Shown: piece after piece, positions 1 through 6,144 of the stretch
How the letters are laid out: every line of letters begins with the position of its first letter
Numbering within the stretch: the stretch's first letter is position 1
Origin: Chromatiales bacterium
Lineage (GTDB): Bacteria; Pseudomonadota; Gammaproteobacteria; Chromatiales; Chromatiaceae
Direction of reading: 5' to 3'
Length of the DNA: 7,890 nt
Assembly (NCBI GenBank): GCA_024639625.1
Contig: JAHEIA010000040.1
Span: forward strand, 1-7,890
Position numbers and translations under genes: made by a program
Notes under the pieces: generated by a model
What the model saw: the letters and a program-made list of their open reading frames with translations, nothing else
Told to the model about the DNA's origin: nothing
The model's database searches: none

Positions 1-950
1 CCGTCCAGCACTACGGACTCCGGGCGCTCCGCCGGATTGGTATGCTCGATGTGGCCGAGACGGCGCGCGACCGACACCACGTCGATCGAGGTATCGCCAC
101 CCCCGACGCACACCACCTTGTCTGCGGTGACCTTCATGCGGCCTTCGTTGAACGCCTTGAGGAAAGCGACGCCGCTGACGCAGTTCGGGGTCCCTTCCCA
201 ACCAGGCACCGGCAACCCGCGGCCGCTCTGGCAACCGAGGGCCCAGACAACCGCGTCGAATTCTTTTTCCACGTCTTCCATGGAGACGTCGCTTCCGACC
301 CGCGTCTTCATGCGAGTCTCGACCCCCATGTCGAGGATGCGCTGGATCTCCGCGTCGAGGGTGTCACGCGGGGTACGATAACCGGGGATCCCGTAGCGCA
401 TCATGCCGCCAAGCTCGGCGTTGTCGTCGAAGATGGTGGCGCCGTGTCCCTTGCGCCGTAGCTGGTAGGCAGCCGCCATACCCGCCGGGCCGCCGCCGAT
501 GATGGCGACCTTTTTCCCGGTCTCCGGACCGGCTTCGAACTTGTACCCCTTGGCAATTGCGGTATCGCCGATGAACTGCTCCACGGAGTTGATGCCGACG
601 AAGTCTTCCACCTCGTTGCGATTGCACCCGTCCTGGCATGGAGCCGGGCAGACGCGTCCCATCATCGATGGAAACGGGTTGGCGTCGGTCGAGCGACGAA
701 ACGCGTATTCCTGCCACTCGATCCCTTCCGCTGGCTTTTCCTGCTGACGCACGATCGCGAGCCAACCGCGGATGTCTTCGCCCGAAGGGCAGCTACCCTG
801 ACATGGCGGCGTCTTGTGGATGTACGTCGGACATTTGTGAGACGTGTCCTCGACGAAGATCTTCTCGCCGAAGGAAGGCCACTGACTATCGCCCTCCTGG
901 AACCTACGCCAAGTCAGTTTGGTGTTCATCTCGTCGCTAGGAGTCGCCAT
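1..950 (-). CDS. dsrL: DsrL, NAD(P)H:acceptor iron-sulfur flavoprotein (5' part, cut by window edge)
   Basis: Cytoplasmic GltD-like flavoprotein that, in sulfur oxidisers, couples rDsrAB to NAD(P)(H). About 316 codons are visible and the frame stays open to position 1; the family is roughly 650 residues, so about half is present. Hand translation shows an N-terminal cysteine-rich segment (Cys40, 50, 54, then Cys101-x3-Cys105-x3-Cys109) expected to bind [4Fe-4S] clusters. An FAD-binding GGGPAG follows at residues 152-157, and a second Rossmann motif, VGGGDTSID, at about 282-290 would bind the pyridine nucleotide. The ATG at 950 has a good ribosome site (GAGGAG, 958-963) seven bases upstream; Met8 is a weaker alternative. 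It is last in the visible operon, after dsrK. DsrL next to dsrAB and dsrEFH indicates the oxidative pathway. The glutamate synthase small subunit is a paralogue, but the context makes DsrL much more likely. Confidence 0.95.
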   Translation of the reverse strand, partial: MATPSDEMNTKLTWRRFQEGDSQWPSFGEKIFVEDTSHKCPTYIHKTPPCQGSCPSGEDIRGWLAIVRQQEKPAEGIEWQEYAFRRSTDANPFPSMMGRVCPAPCQDGCNRNEVEDFVGINSVEQFIGDTAIAKGYKFEAGPETGKKVAIIGGGPAGMAAAYQLRRKGHGATIFDDNAELGGMMRYGIPGYRTPRDTLDAEIQRILDMGVETRMKTRVGSDVSMEDVEKEFDAVVWALGCQSGRGLPVPGWEGTPNCVSGVAFLKAFNEGRMKVTADKVVCVGGGDTSIDVVSVARRLGHIEHTNPAERPESVVLD

Positions 951-957
951 TCTTTCT

Positions 958-963
958 CTCCTC
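958..963 (-). promoter_or_regulatory. dsrL ribosome binding site
   Basis: GAGGAG on the minus strand, with seven bases before the ATG at 950. It supports this start over the in-frame Met8. Confidence 0.75.
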
Positions 964-995
964 AAAACTAGGTAATTTTCCGTCGCCGACGACCG

Positions 996-1030
996 CGCTC
1001 AATCGGAGCGTGGGTCCCAAGCGTCACGCT
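996..1030 (-). repeat. Overlapping, mutually exclusive inverted repeats in the dsrK-dsrL gap
   Basis: AGCGTG (1007-1012) is complementary to CACGCT (1025-1030), giving a 6-bp stem with a 12-nt loop. The bases at 1006-1010 (GAGCG) can instead pair with CGCTC at 996-1000. The two stems cannot form together. A further short palindrome, CGTCG-C-CGACG, lies at 981-991. No T-run follows, so this is not a classical terminator. Its role is unknown; it may be an RNA folding or processing element ahead of dsrL. Confidence 0.4.
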
Positions 1031-1042
1031 AAGCTCATAGTG

Positions 1043-1073
1043 GTTTCGCAACGGCCGTGCCCCGGCGCGAAAC
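1043..1073 (-). repeat. Stem-loop just after dsrK
   Basis: A perfect 7-bp stem, GTTTCGC (1043-1049) with GCGAAAC (1067-1073), encloses a second stem, GCCG (1054-1057) with CGGC (1063-1066), around a 5-nt loop. In the transcript it begins about five bases after the dsrK stop. There is no U-run, so termination is unlikely. An intercistronic element that stabilises or processes the mRNA would fit; this is inference. Confidence 0.5.
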
Positions 1074-1078
1074 ACCGG

Positions 1079-2608
1079 TTAATCCTCGTCTTCGCCGTCC
1101 TCATCCTCGTCGCTTTTCTGTCCGGTCAGGATGATTGCCTCGCTCACCAACTGGTGAACGCTGACGATTTGGTCCATATCCAACCCGTAATAGGGCAGGA
1201 CCTTGGTAAATTGGCTCTTGCAGATGGCGCAGACGGCGGCCATATGGGTCACCCCGCTATCATCCATCGCATTCTTCAGTGCGGTTACCCTGGGCTGAGC
1301 CCCTTTTACCCGGAGTTCCATAAGGTCGTCGGTGAGTAATCCACCACCACCACCACAGCAGAAGCTCTTCTCCTGGATGGTGTCCGCATCCATATCCACG
1401 AAGTTGTTGCAGACCGCCTTGATTACTGCCCGCGGTATCTCGAACTGCCCGCCGGGCTTGGGCCCCATGCGGCTGGCGCGAGCCACGTTGCAGGAATCGT
1501 GGAAGGTCAAAACCTTGTCGTCGTTCGCAGACTTGTCGAGCTTCAGGGTGCCCTTCTGGATCTCGTTATAGGTGAACTCCAGGATATGCTGGGGCACCGG
1601 GTAATTGGGATCGAGAAAATCGAACGGACCCGCCAGGGTGTTCAGGAAACTGTAGGCAACCCGCCAAGCATGGCCGCACTCGCCCATTACGATCCGCTTG
1701 ACACCCAGTTCCAGCGCTGCTTCGCGAATCCGCAGGGAGATGCGACGCATATTCTCATAGCTGCCGATGAACATGCCAAAATTCGCTGCCTCGGAAGCCT
1801 TCGAGCTCAGGGTCCAGGAGACGCCAGCCTCGTGGAACACCTTGCCGTAACCGATCAGGCCGTCGACATGGGGTTCGGCGAAGAAATCCGCGGAGGGGGT
1901 TACCACGAGTATATCCGCGCCCTTCTGGTCGAGCGGATACTTCACCTCGACGCCGGTTTCGTCGTACACGTCCTCTTCTAGGCCTTCCAGCGTATCCGCC
2001 AGCGCCGGTCCCGGCAGGCCAAGATTGTTGCCGATCTTGTATACCTTGGCGATGATCTCGTTGCAGTACTTCTGACCGACCCCGATGCTGTCCATGATCT
2101 CGCGCGCGGCCATGGAGATCTCCGCGGTGTCGATTCCGTACGGGCAGAACACGGAGCAGCGCCGGCATTGGGAGCACTGGTGAAAGTAGCTGTACCAGTC
2201 GTCCAGCACGTCCTTCGTCAGATCGACCGCGCCGACCAGCTTGGGGAAATATTTTCCCGGCAGCGTGAAGTAGCGGCGGTACACCTTGCGCAGCAGGTCC
2301 TGGCGGCCCACCGGCATGTTCTTCGGATCCTTGGTGCTCAGGTAGTAATGGCACTTGTCCGTGCAAGCACCACACTTGACGCAGGAGTCCAGGAACACCT
2401 GGAAGGAGCGGTATTTGCCGAGAAGGTCCCCCATTTTTTCTATGGCCTTCTCCTCCCAGTTCTCCACCAACTCTCCGGGATACCCGAGGGGCTCCTGGAA
2501 GTCCGGTTTTGAGTGGAAGGGGTGGCTGTGCGCCATCGTCCCCTCTTCCAGTAAGGGCACCTCGATGAATTCTTGGAGCTCCGGAACCTTGAAATCTGCC
2601 TTAGCCAT
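1079..2608 (-). CDS. dsrK: DsrK, HdrD-like iron-sulfur subunit of the DsrMKJOP complex
   Basis: 509 residues. This is the cytoplasmic face subunit of DsrMKJOP, related to the catalytic HdrD of heterodisulfide reductases, and thought to act on the DsrC disulfide/trisulfide. Two classical [4Fe-4S] motifs are visible: Cys76-x2-Cys79-x2-Cys82-x3-Cys86 and Cys145-x2-Cys148-x2-Cys151-x3-Cys155. The C-terminal half carries the cysteines expected for the noncubane-type cluster site: Cys311 (GECGHAW), Cys373, the Cys417-Cys418-Gly pair and Cys460-x2-Cys463. There are no membrane segments, so it is presumably anchored through DsrM. The ATG at 2608 has GAGGA six bases upstream (2615-2619). It lies 38 nt after dsrM. 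The protein ends in a very acidic tail (residues 499-509, almost all Asp/Glu). Confidence is high. Confidence 0.97.
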   Translation of the reverse strand: MAKADFKVPELQEFIEVPLLEEGTMAHSHPFHSKPDFQEPLGYPGELVENWEEKAIEKMGDLLGKYRSFQVFLDSCVKCGACTDKCHYYLSTKDPKNMPVGRQDLLRKVYRRYFTLPGKYFPKLVGAVDLTKDVLDDWYSYFHQCSQCRRCSVFCPYGIDTAEISMAAREIMDSIGVGQKYCNEIIAKVYKIGNNLGLPGPALADTLEGLEEDVYDETGVEVKYPLDQKGADILVVTPSADFFAEPHVDGLIGYGKVFHEAGVSWTLSSKASEAANFGMFIGSYENMRRISLRIREAALELGVKRIVMGECGHAWRVAYSFLNTLAGPFDFLDPNYPVPQHILEFTYNEIQKGTLKLDKSANDDKVLTFHDSCNVARASRMGPKPGGQFEIPRAVIKAVCNNFVDMDADTIQEKSFCCGGGGGLLTDDLMELRVKGAQPRVTALKNAMDDSGVTHMAAVCAICKSQFTKVLPYYGLDMDQIVSVHQLVSEAIILTGQKSDEDEDGEDED

Positions 2609-2646
2609 GGATCTTCCTCGTCGGCTGCTCGCCGTACCGGATTGAA

Positions 2647-3369
2647 TCAGGTCTCTTCCAGCTTACGCGCCCAGGCCGCGACGTGCCGCTTCTCGCGCGG
2701 GTTATCCACCTGGTTACGCGTTGGGCTGAAGAAGATCCCCGGGGCATGGAGCAGCTTACTGAACGGAAACACGATCATCAGAATCGCCACCAGCAAAAGA
2801 TGGATGATGAGGAAAGGGTCCGCCGGCAACGGGTTCAAGTGAAAAGTCATCAGGCCACGGAAAAAGGCCTTGACCAACACGATGTCGGTATGCGCGACGA
2901 AGGTCATGGTCATTCCGCTCAGTCCGATCAGCAGGAGCAAGATCAACATCAGGTGGTCCGACGGAGCGGATATATAGCGCACGCGGTCCACCAGAAAGCG
3001 ACGTCCCCATAACCCGGCAAGACCCACCACCATCGCGATGGAGGCGTATTTGCCGATGAACTGGATAAGTTCCACCGGCGTCCATACCGGGTCGGTGAAA
3101 TAGCGTAAGTGCCTCGCGAGAACCAGGAACAACCCCATGTGAAAGGCCCAGGAGAAGATCCAGGTCCATTTGGTGGCCTTGAAAAGGCTTTCAAAGAACA
3201 CCACTTCGCGAAACAAGCGTAAGACGACCCCCGCCTCGGTAACCGGAGCCGGAGTCGTGGGAATCTTGAGGGGTGCCGGGGCCTTGGCGAACCGGTAGAT
3301 CCGATAACCAAGGCCAGCCACGAAAACGATACTGGCCGCGTAAAACAGCAACGCAAAGACTACTGTCAT
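2647..3369 (-). CDS. dsrM: DsrM, membrane cytochrome b subunit of the DsrMKJOP complex
   Basis: 240 residues, a NarI-like integral membrane cytochrome b that exchanges electrons between the quinone pool and DsrK. About five hydrophobic segments are visible, near residues 3-25, 70-90, 104-122, 137-158 and 186-207. His77, His87, His139 and His190 lie in or at the ends of these helices and are candidate haem ligands; the exact pairs were not resolved. The C-terminal portion (HAPGIFFSPTRNQ) is typical of the family. I chose the ATG at 3369, where the first helix starts at once. The longer frame to 3432 adds 21 Cys/Pro-rich residues that run into an intergenic hairpin and look non-coding. GAGGA at 3380-3384 is a somewhat distant ribosome site. 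It is followed by dsrK after 38 nt. Partners DsrJ, DsrO and DsrP are expected beyond the left edge. Confidence 0.94.
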   Translation of the reverse strand: MTVVFALLFYAASIVFVAGLGYRIYRFAKAPAPLKIPTTPAPVTEAGVVLRLFREVVFFESLFKATKWTWIFSWAFHMGLFLVLARHLRYFTDPVWTPVELIQFIGKYASIAMVVGLAGLWGRRFLVDRVRYISAPSDHLMLILLLLIGLSGMTMTFVAHTDIVLVKAFFRGLMTFHLNPLPADPFLIIHLLLVAILMIVFPFSKLLHAPGIFFSPTRNQVDNPREKRHVAAWARKLEET

Positions 3370-3400
3370 GTTCCCGCAGTCCTCGGTAGATGTGTTAGTC

Positions 3401-3440
3401 GCCGCAGGTGGGCCGCACTGACACGGCGCCACCTTGCGGC
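3401..3440 (-). repeat. Strong stem-loop between dsrC and dsrM
   Basis: GCCGCAGGTGG (3401-3411) pairs with CCACCTTGCGGC (3429-3440) over 11 bp with one bulged base. The stem continues inward with GCCG (3412-3415) and CGGC (3424-3427) around an 8-nt loop. It starts about 17 nt after the dsrC stop. The transcript continues GACUAACAC rather than a U-run, so it is not a standard intrinsic terminator. It could protect the 3' end of a processed dsrC message or partly attenuate readthrough into dsrM. The structure is seen; its function is inferred. Confidence 0.6.
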
Positions 3441-3457
3441 GGGATCAGCGTCCTGGA

Positions 3458-3790
3458 TCAGACGCAGCCGGTCGGCTTCGGCAGACCCGCGTAGCGGCAC
3501 GCCTGCTTACCCGGGCCGTAGGGGAACAAACCGTAGAGATACTTGCTGTTTCCCTTGTCTTTACCCAGCTTCTTGCCGACCGCCTTGGTCAGCACGCGCA
3601 CTGCCGGCGCGATCTGGTACTCTTCGTAGTATTCGCGCAGGAAATTGATGATGTCCCAGTGCTCCGTAGTGAGCTCAAGGTCGTCTTCCTTGGCCATCAC
3701 ATCGGCTACGCCCGGCTCCCAATCGTTGATGTTCGCCAGATAGCCTTCCTCGTCGGTTTCCAGGGTCTTACCGTTTACTTCGATAGGCAT
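3458..3790 (-). CDS. dsrC: DsrC, sulfur-carrier protein
   Basis: 110 residues, the small TusE/DsrC-family cytoplasmic sulfur carrier. It receives sulfane sulfur from DsrEFH and presents it for oxidation by DsrAB with DsrMKJOP. The flexible C-terminal arm carries both conserved cysteines: Cys98 (GKQACRY) and penultimate Cys109 (PTGCV), 11 apart as in true DsrC. TusE-type proteins keep only the last one. The body has the usual LANINDWEPG and LTTEHWDIINFLREYY segments. The ATG at 3790 has AGGAG eight bases upstream (3799-3803), which can fold against an adjacent CTCCT. It follows dsrH after 36 nt. In A. vinosum, dsrC is also expressed from an internal promoter and the protein has been reported to bind DNA upstream of dsr, so the nearby regulatory candidates deserve attention. 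Confidence 0.98.
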   Translation of the reverse strand: MPIEVNGKTLETDEEGYLANINDWEPGVADVMAKEDDLELTTEHWDIINFLREYYEEYQIAPAVRVLTKAVGKKLGKDKGNSKYLYGLFPYGPGKQACRYAGLPKPTGCV

Positions 3791-3803
3791 AGGAGTGTCT
3801 CCT
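3791..3803 (-). promoter_or_regulatory. dsrC ribosome binding site inside a perfect inverted repeat
   Basis: The minus strand reads AGGAG-ACA-CTCCT directly before the ATG at 3790. The Shine-Dalgarno AGGAG (3799-3803) is fully complementary to CTCCT (3791-3795) across a 3-nt loop. The site is well spaced for translation, but the 5-bp hairpin could mask it. It is short and may be weak in vivo. Confidence 0.5.
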
Positions 3804-3826
3804 CTATACAGAATTGTTTCTTGAAC

Positions 3827-4123
3827 TTACAGCCAGGATTGCACCTTGTCTTTGGCAACGGTCAAGTCAACGAATCCTGCATAGTCGACCACCTTCACCC
3901 CGTCCGCCAGTTTTTCCTCGCTGATACCACGAGCCGCCATATCCGGGCCGAGAACCGAGACATCCTTTCCCGCCAGCTTCGAAACAGCCTTCCCGCCCGC
4001 GAGCGCTCCGTAAACTCCATCCTCGATCAGCAGGACAGCATCCCCTTCTTGGTAATAGCCCATGCAAGTATCCAGGCTATCGCGTTCGTAAGGGGACTTG
4101 TTCACCACATGCAACATCGACAT
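3827..4123 (-). CDS. dsrH: DsrH, subunit of the DsrEFH sulfurtransferase
   Basis: 98 residues, TusB-like subunit of the cytoplasmic hexameric (DsrE2F2H2) sulfur-transfer complex. The N-terminal LHVVNKSPYERDSLDTC block is the DsrH/TusB signature, with the conserved cysteine at Cys20, the position known in A. vinosum DsrH. The start is slightly ambiguous. The ATG at 4123 (MSMLHVV) keeps family length and Cys20 numbering but has AAGGA only two bases upstream, or GGGGG (4132-4136) at a better distance. The ATG at 4117 (MLHVV) would have AAGGA at eight bases. I kept 4123 on family similarity. It lies 16 nt after dsrF and 36 nt before dsrC. Its 3' end overlaps a candidate internal promoter for dsrC. 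Confidence 0.95.
   Translation of the reverse strand: MSMLHVVNKSPYERDSLDTCMGYYQEGDAVLLIEDGVYGALAGGKAVSKLAGKDVSVLGPDMAARGISEEKLADGVKVVDYAGFVDLTVAKDKVQSWL
3838..3865 (-). promoter_or_regulatory. Candidate internal promoter for dsrC (inside dsrH)
   Basis: On the minus strand, a TTGACC -35-like box (3860-3865) is followed by 16 nt and a TGCAAT -10-like box (3838-3843). This predicts a start near 3831 and a leader of about 40 nt to dsrC. The match is 5/6 and 4/6 to the sigma-70 consensus. In A. vinosum, dsrC is known to have a secondary internal promoter. It lies within coding sequence, so chance similarity is possible. Confidence 0.28.
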
Positions 4124-4139
4124 TATCCTTACCCCCTAC

Positions 4140-4547
4140 TCAGAAATTGAAGAGCACGTCTTGCCCGGCAAATATCGTTGCGAGCTCGGCACGGCTGACC
4201 AACTGGATCGAATCCTTCTCCGCCCAGTCTTCGTCCTCGTCCTCGTAGGTGAGATGCTGCAAGTCGTCCAGCGACAAACCACGCTCGTCGAGCGATTCCT
4301 TTTCGACATAGATCTTGGTGACGTCGTAGTCACCCAACGCAGCGTAGGTAGGGGAGAAGTTCTTCATCCCGATACCGCTGGTATCCTGGCCCTTGATCAA
4401 CTGGAAGACACCGTCGTCGACGAACGCCAGGCTGACGTCCTGCTCGAATGCGGCACCAATTAGCACCACCTCCAGCGACTCCCAAGCATAGATCGTCCCG
4501 TAAGGCGGCCTACGGTTCACGTACATGAACTTCTTGACCTGTGACAT
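4140..4547 (-). CDS. dsrF: DsrF, subunit of the DsrEFH sulfurtransferase
   Basis: 135 residues, TusC-like structural subunit of the DsrEFH complex, which relays sulfur to DsrC. The N-terminal KKFMYVNRRPPYGTIYAWE block and the FVDDGVFQL and GIGMKNFSPTY segments are characteristic of DsrF. No cysteine occurs anywhere in the protein. At residue 39 (EQDVSLAF) it has Ser where, from memory, A. vinosum DsrF has its non-essential Cys40. This fits the view that DsrE and DsrH cysteines, not DsrF, carry the sulfur. The ATG at 4547 has GGGAG (4555-4559) seven bases upstream. It lies 14 nt after dsrE and 16 nt before dsrH. An acidic patch (YEDEDEDW, about 101-108) is notable. Confidence 0.95.
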   Translation of the reverse strand: MSQVKKFMYVNRRPPYGTIYAWESLEVVLIGAAFEQDVSLAFVDDGVFQLIKGQDTSGIGMKNFSPTYAALGDYDVTKIYVEKESLDERGLSLDDLQHLTYEDEDEDWAEKDSIQLVSRAELATIFAGQDVLFNF

Positions 4548-4561
4548 AGTCCTTCTCCCGA

Positions 4562-4954
4562 TCAGTCGCCGAATACGACCAAACGGTCGCTCTGAATACC
4601 ACCTTCCACCAGCTGCCCGAGACCCGAGATGCGGAAGCCTGGAGCAATGTTGGTGGCGTCCTTACCGTTGCGCTGCGCCTCACCGTCGTCGACGATGCCG
4701 CGCCGCTGAGCGGCAGCAACACAGACCACCATGTCGAGCTCGTGCTGGGCGGCCAATTCGCTCCAGCGGTTGACAACGTTGCGGTCGTCCTGCGGCGGCG
4801 TGGTCAGGCGGGTCCCGTTGTTCACCCCGTCGTGGTAGAAGAAAACGCGAAAAATCTCATGTCCCTTCTCTAACGCCGCCTTGGTGAAAAAGTAAGCGGA
4901 ATCGGATGCCTGATGCTGGTATGGGCCTTCGTTGACCTGAATCGTAAACTTCAT
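4562..4954 (-). CDS. dsrE: DsrE, sulfur-accepting subunit of DsrEFH
   Basis: 130 residues, TusD-like subunit whose persulfide-forming cysteine receives sulfur and passes it to DsrC. The active cysteine is Cys78 in DMVVCVAAAQRRGI, the same position as in A. vinosum DsrE. The N-terminal beta-strand (MKFTIQVNEGPYQHQASDSAY) and the RVFFYHDGVNNG loop match the DsrE/TusD fold. The ATG at 4954 is 13 nt after the dsrB stop and has only a weak G-rich ribosome site, so translational coupling to dsrB is plausible. The next gene, dsrF, starts 14 nt after its stop. The tight dsrE-F-H packing marks an oxidative, sulfur-oxidising Dsr system; sulfate reducers usually lack these genes. Confidence 0.97.
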   Translation of the reverse strand: MKFTIQVNEGPYQHQASDSAYFFTKAALEKGHEIFRVFFYHDGVNNGTRLTTPPQDDRNVVNRWSELAAQHELDMVVCVAAAQRRGIVDDGEAQRNGKDATNIAPGFRISGLGQLVEGGIQSDRLVVFGD

Positions 4955-4967
4955 TGCGCAACCCCGA

Positions 4968-6044
4968 TCAGAAGCGGATGTGAGCCGAAGCGTTCAGACT
5001 CGCTCGAGCACCACGCCAGTTGTCGATATGATATTTGGTGAACGGCAACTCGACTTGCTCGAAGAAACGCGGCCAACCGATGCGTTCGATCCACTCGTTG
5101 ATGCGCTCCCAATCCCGGGCGCCTTCCTTGTAGGCCTGCAGAATACGCTTGACGATGGCGGTCGCTTCCGGCCAGCGCGGCGGATTGTTCGGGATACCGG
5201 CGGCGACCAGCTTCTGAAAGGTCGGCTTGCCGCGGGCGTTGGAGTGGTTGCCGCCTACCCAGATGGCCAGCTTGGAGTGCTCGGCGTCGTTGATCTGCAT
5301 GGGCGGACAGGGAGGATAGCAGGCTCCGCAGCAGATGCACTTCTTCTCGTCGACCTCAAGGGACGGCTTGCCGTTCACCAGGGCGGGCCGGATTGCGGCC
5401 ACCGGACAACGGGCCACTACCGAGGGGCGTTCGCAGACGTTCGCCACCAGGTCGTGATTGATCTTCGGCGGCTTGGTGTGCTGGACGTTGATTGCGATAT
5501 CACCCTGGCCACCGCAGTTGATCTGGCAGCAAGAGGTGGTGATATGCACCCGGTTCGGCATATTGGCTTCTTTGAACTCGTCGATCAACTCGTCCATCAT
5601 GGACTTCACCACGCCGGACGCGTCGGTGCCCGGAATGTCGCAGTGCAACCAGCCCTGGGTATGCGAGATCATGGTGACCGAATTCTGCGTACCGCCGACA
5701 ATGAAACCGGCATCTTCCACGGCCTTGATCAGCGGCTCGACCCTGGAGCCGTCAGAGACCATGTATTCGATGTTGCTGCGCAGGGTGAAATGCACATAGC
5801 CGTCGGCGTACTCATCGCCGATATCGCAGAGCTTGCGCAGCGTGTAGACGTCGAGGATTCGCTGCGTGCCGACCTTTACCGTCCAGATCTCGTCGCCGCT
5901 ATAGGCTACGTGCCGGAGCACACCTGGACGCGGGTGCTCGTGATACTTCCACAGACCGAAATTCTTCCGCATGACAGGATGCATGTACTGAAACGGATCG
6001 GGACACCCTGTTTCGATCGGCTCGCGCATTTCTTGCTTCGCCAT
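4968..6044 (-). CDS. dsrB: DsrB, beta subunit of reverse dissimilatory sulfite reductase
   Basis: 358 residues, beta subunit of the cytoplasmic alpha2-beta2 sirohaem enzyme that, in this reverse form, oxidises DsrC-bound sulfur to sulfite. The sirohaem-[4Fe-4S] ligands are visible as Cys135, Cys172-Cys173 and Cys177 (SCCQINCGG); the spacing matches the known DsrB pattern. The inserted ferredoxin domain has Cys213-Pro and CICCGACYPPC (Cys236, 239, 242, with 238 and 246 extra). The N-terminal REPIETGCPDPF and HEHPRPGVLRH blocks are typical of rDsrB. I chose the ATG at 6044, which has GGAGG five bases upstream. A TTG four codons earlier is part of that ribosome site, so it is an unlikely start. 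It lies 100 nt after dsrA, with a hairpin in the gap. Confidence 0.98.
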   Translation of the reverse strand: MAKQEMREPIETGCPDPFQYMHPVMRKNFGLWKYHEHPRPGVLRHVAYSGDEIWTVKVGTQRILDVYTLRKLCDIGDEYADGYVHFTLRSNIEYMVSDGSRVEPLIKAVEDAGFIVGGTQNSVTMISHTQGWLHCDIPGTDASGVVKSMMDELIDEFKEANMPNRVHITTSCCQINCGGQGDIAINVQHTKPPKINHDLVANVCERPSVVARCPVAAIRPALVNGKPSLEVDEKKCICCGACYPPCPPMQINDAEHSKLAIWVGGNHSNARGKPTFQKLVAAGIPNNPPRWPEATAIVKRILQAYKEGARDWERINEWIERIGWPRFFEQVELPFTKYHIDNWRGARASLNASAHIRF

Positions 6045-6084
6045 CGCTACCTCCAATTCACTAACAAATATACCGGATGCTCTA

Positions 6085-6120
6085 GCCTGTCGGACGGGCC
6101 CTTTCGCTCGTCCGGCAGGC
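6085..6120 (-). repeat. Hairpin in the dsrA-dsrB gap
   Basis: GCCTGTCGGACG (6085-6096) and CGTCCGGCAGGC (6109-6120) form a 12-bp inverted repeat with one mismatch and a 12-nt spacer. The loop itself can close further by 2-3 bp. The dsr transcript would carry an A-C mismatch at that position; the plus-strand copy would have a G-U pair. It is followed by UAGAGCAUCC in the transcript, not a U-run, so it is not a clear terminator. It probably acts on mRNA stability or processing between dsrA and dsrB; this is inference. Confidence 0.55.
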
Positions 6121-6144
6121 CGTGTTCAGACCCCAGACAACGCC

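Noticed and set aside
1..950. Glutamate synthase small subunit (GltD) as identity of the left-edge gene
   Set aside because: The fold is shared, but position directly after dsrK in a dsr operon makes DsrL the far better call.
3370..3432. N-terminal extension of DsrM by 21 residues
   Set aside because: It would be Cys/Pro-rich, unlike DsrM, and overlaps the post-dsrC hairpin; the internal ATG starts directly at the first membrane helix.
3401..3440. Intrinsic terminator after dsrC
   Set aside because: The stem is strong but is followed by GACTAACAC, not a T-run, and dsrM and dsrK continue the operon.
3803..3809. TATAGA -10-like box directly before the dsrC ribosome site
   Set aside because: No -35 match upstream, and the start it implies would fall inside the Shine-Dalgarno sequence.
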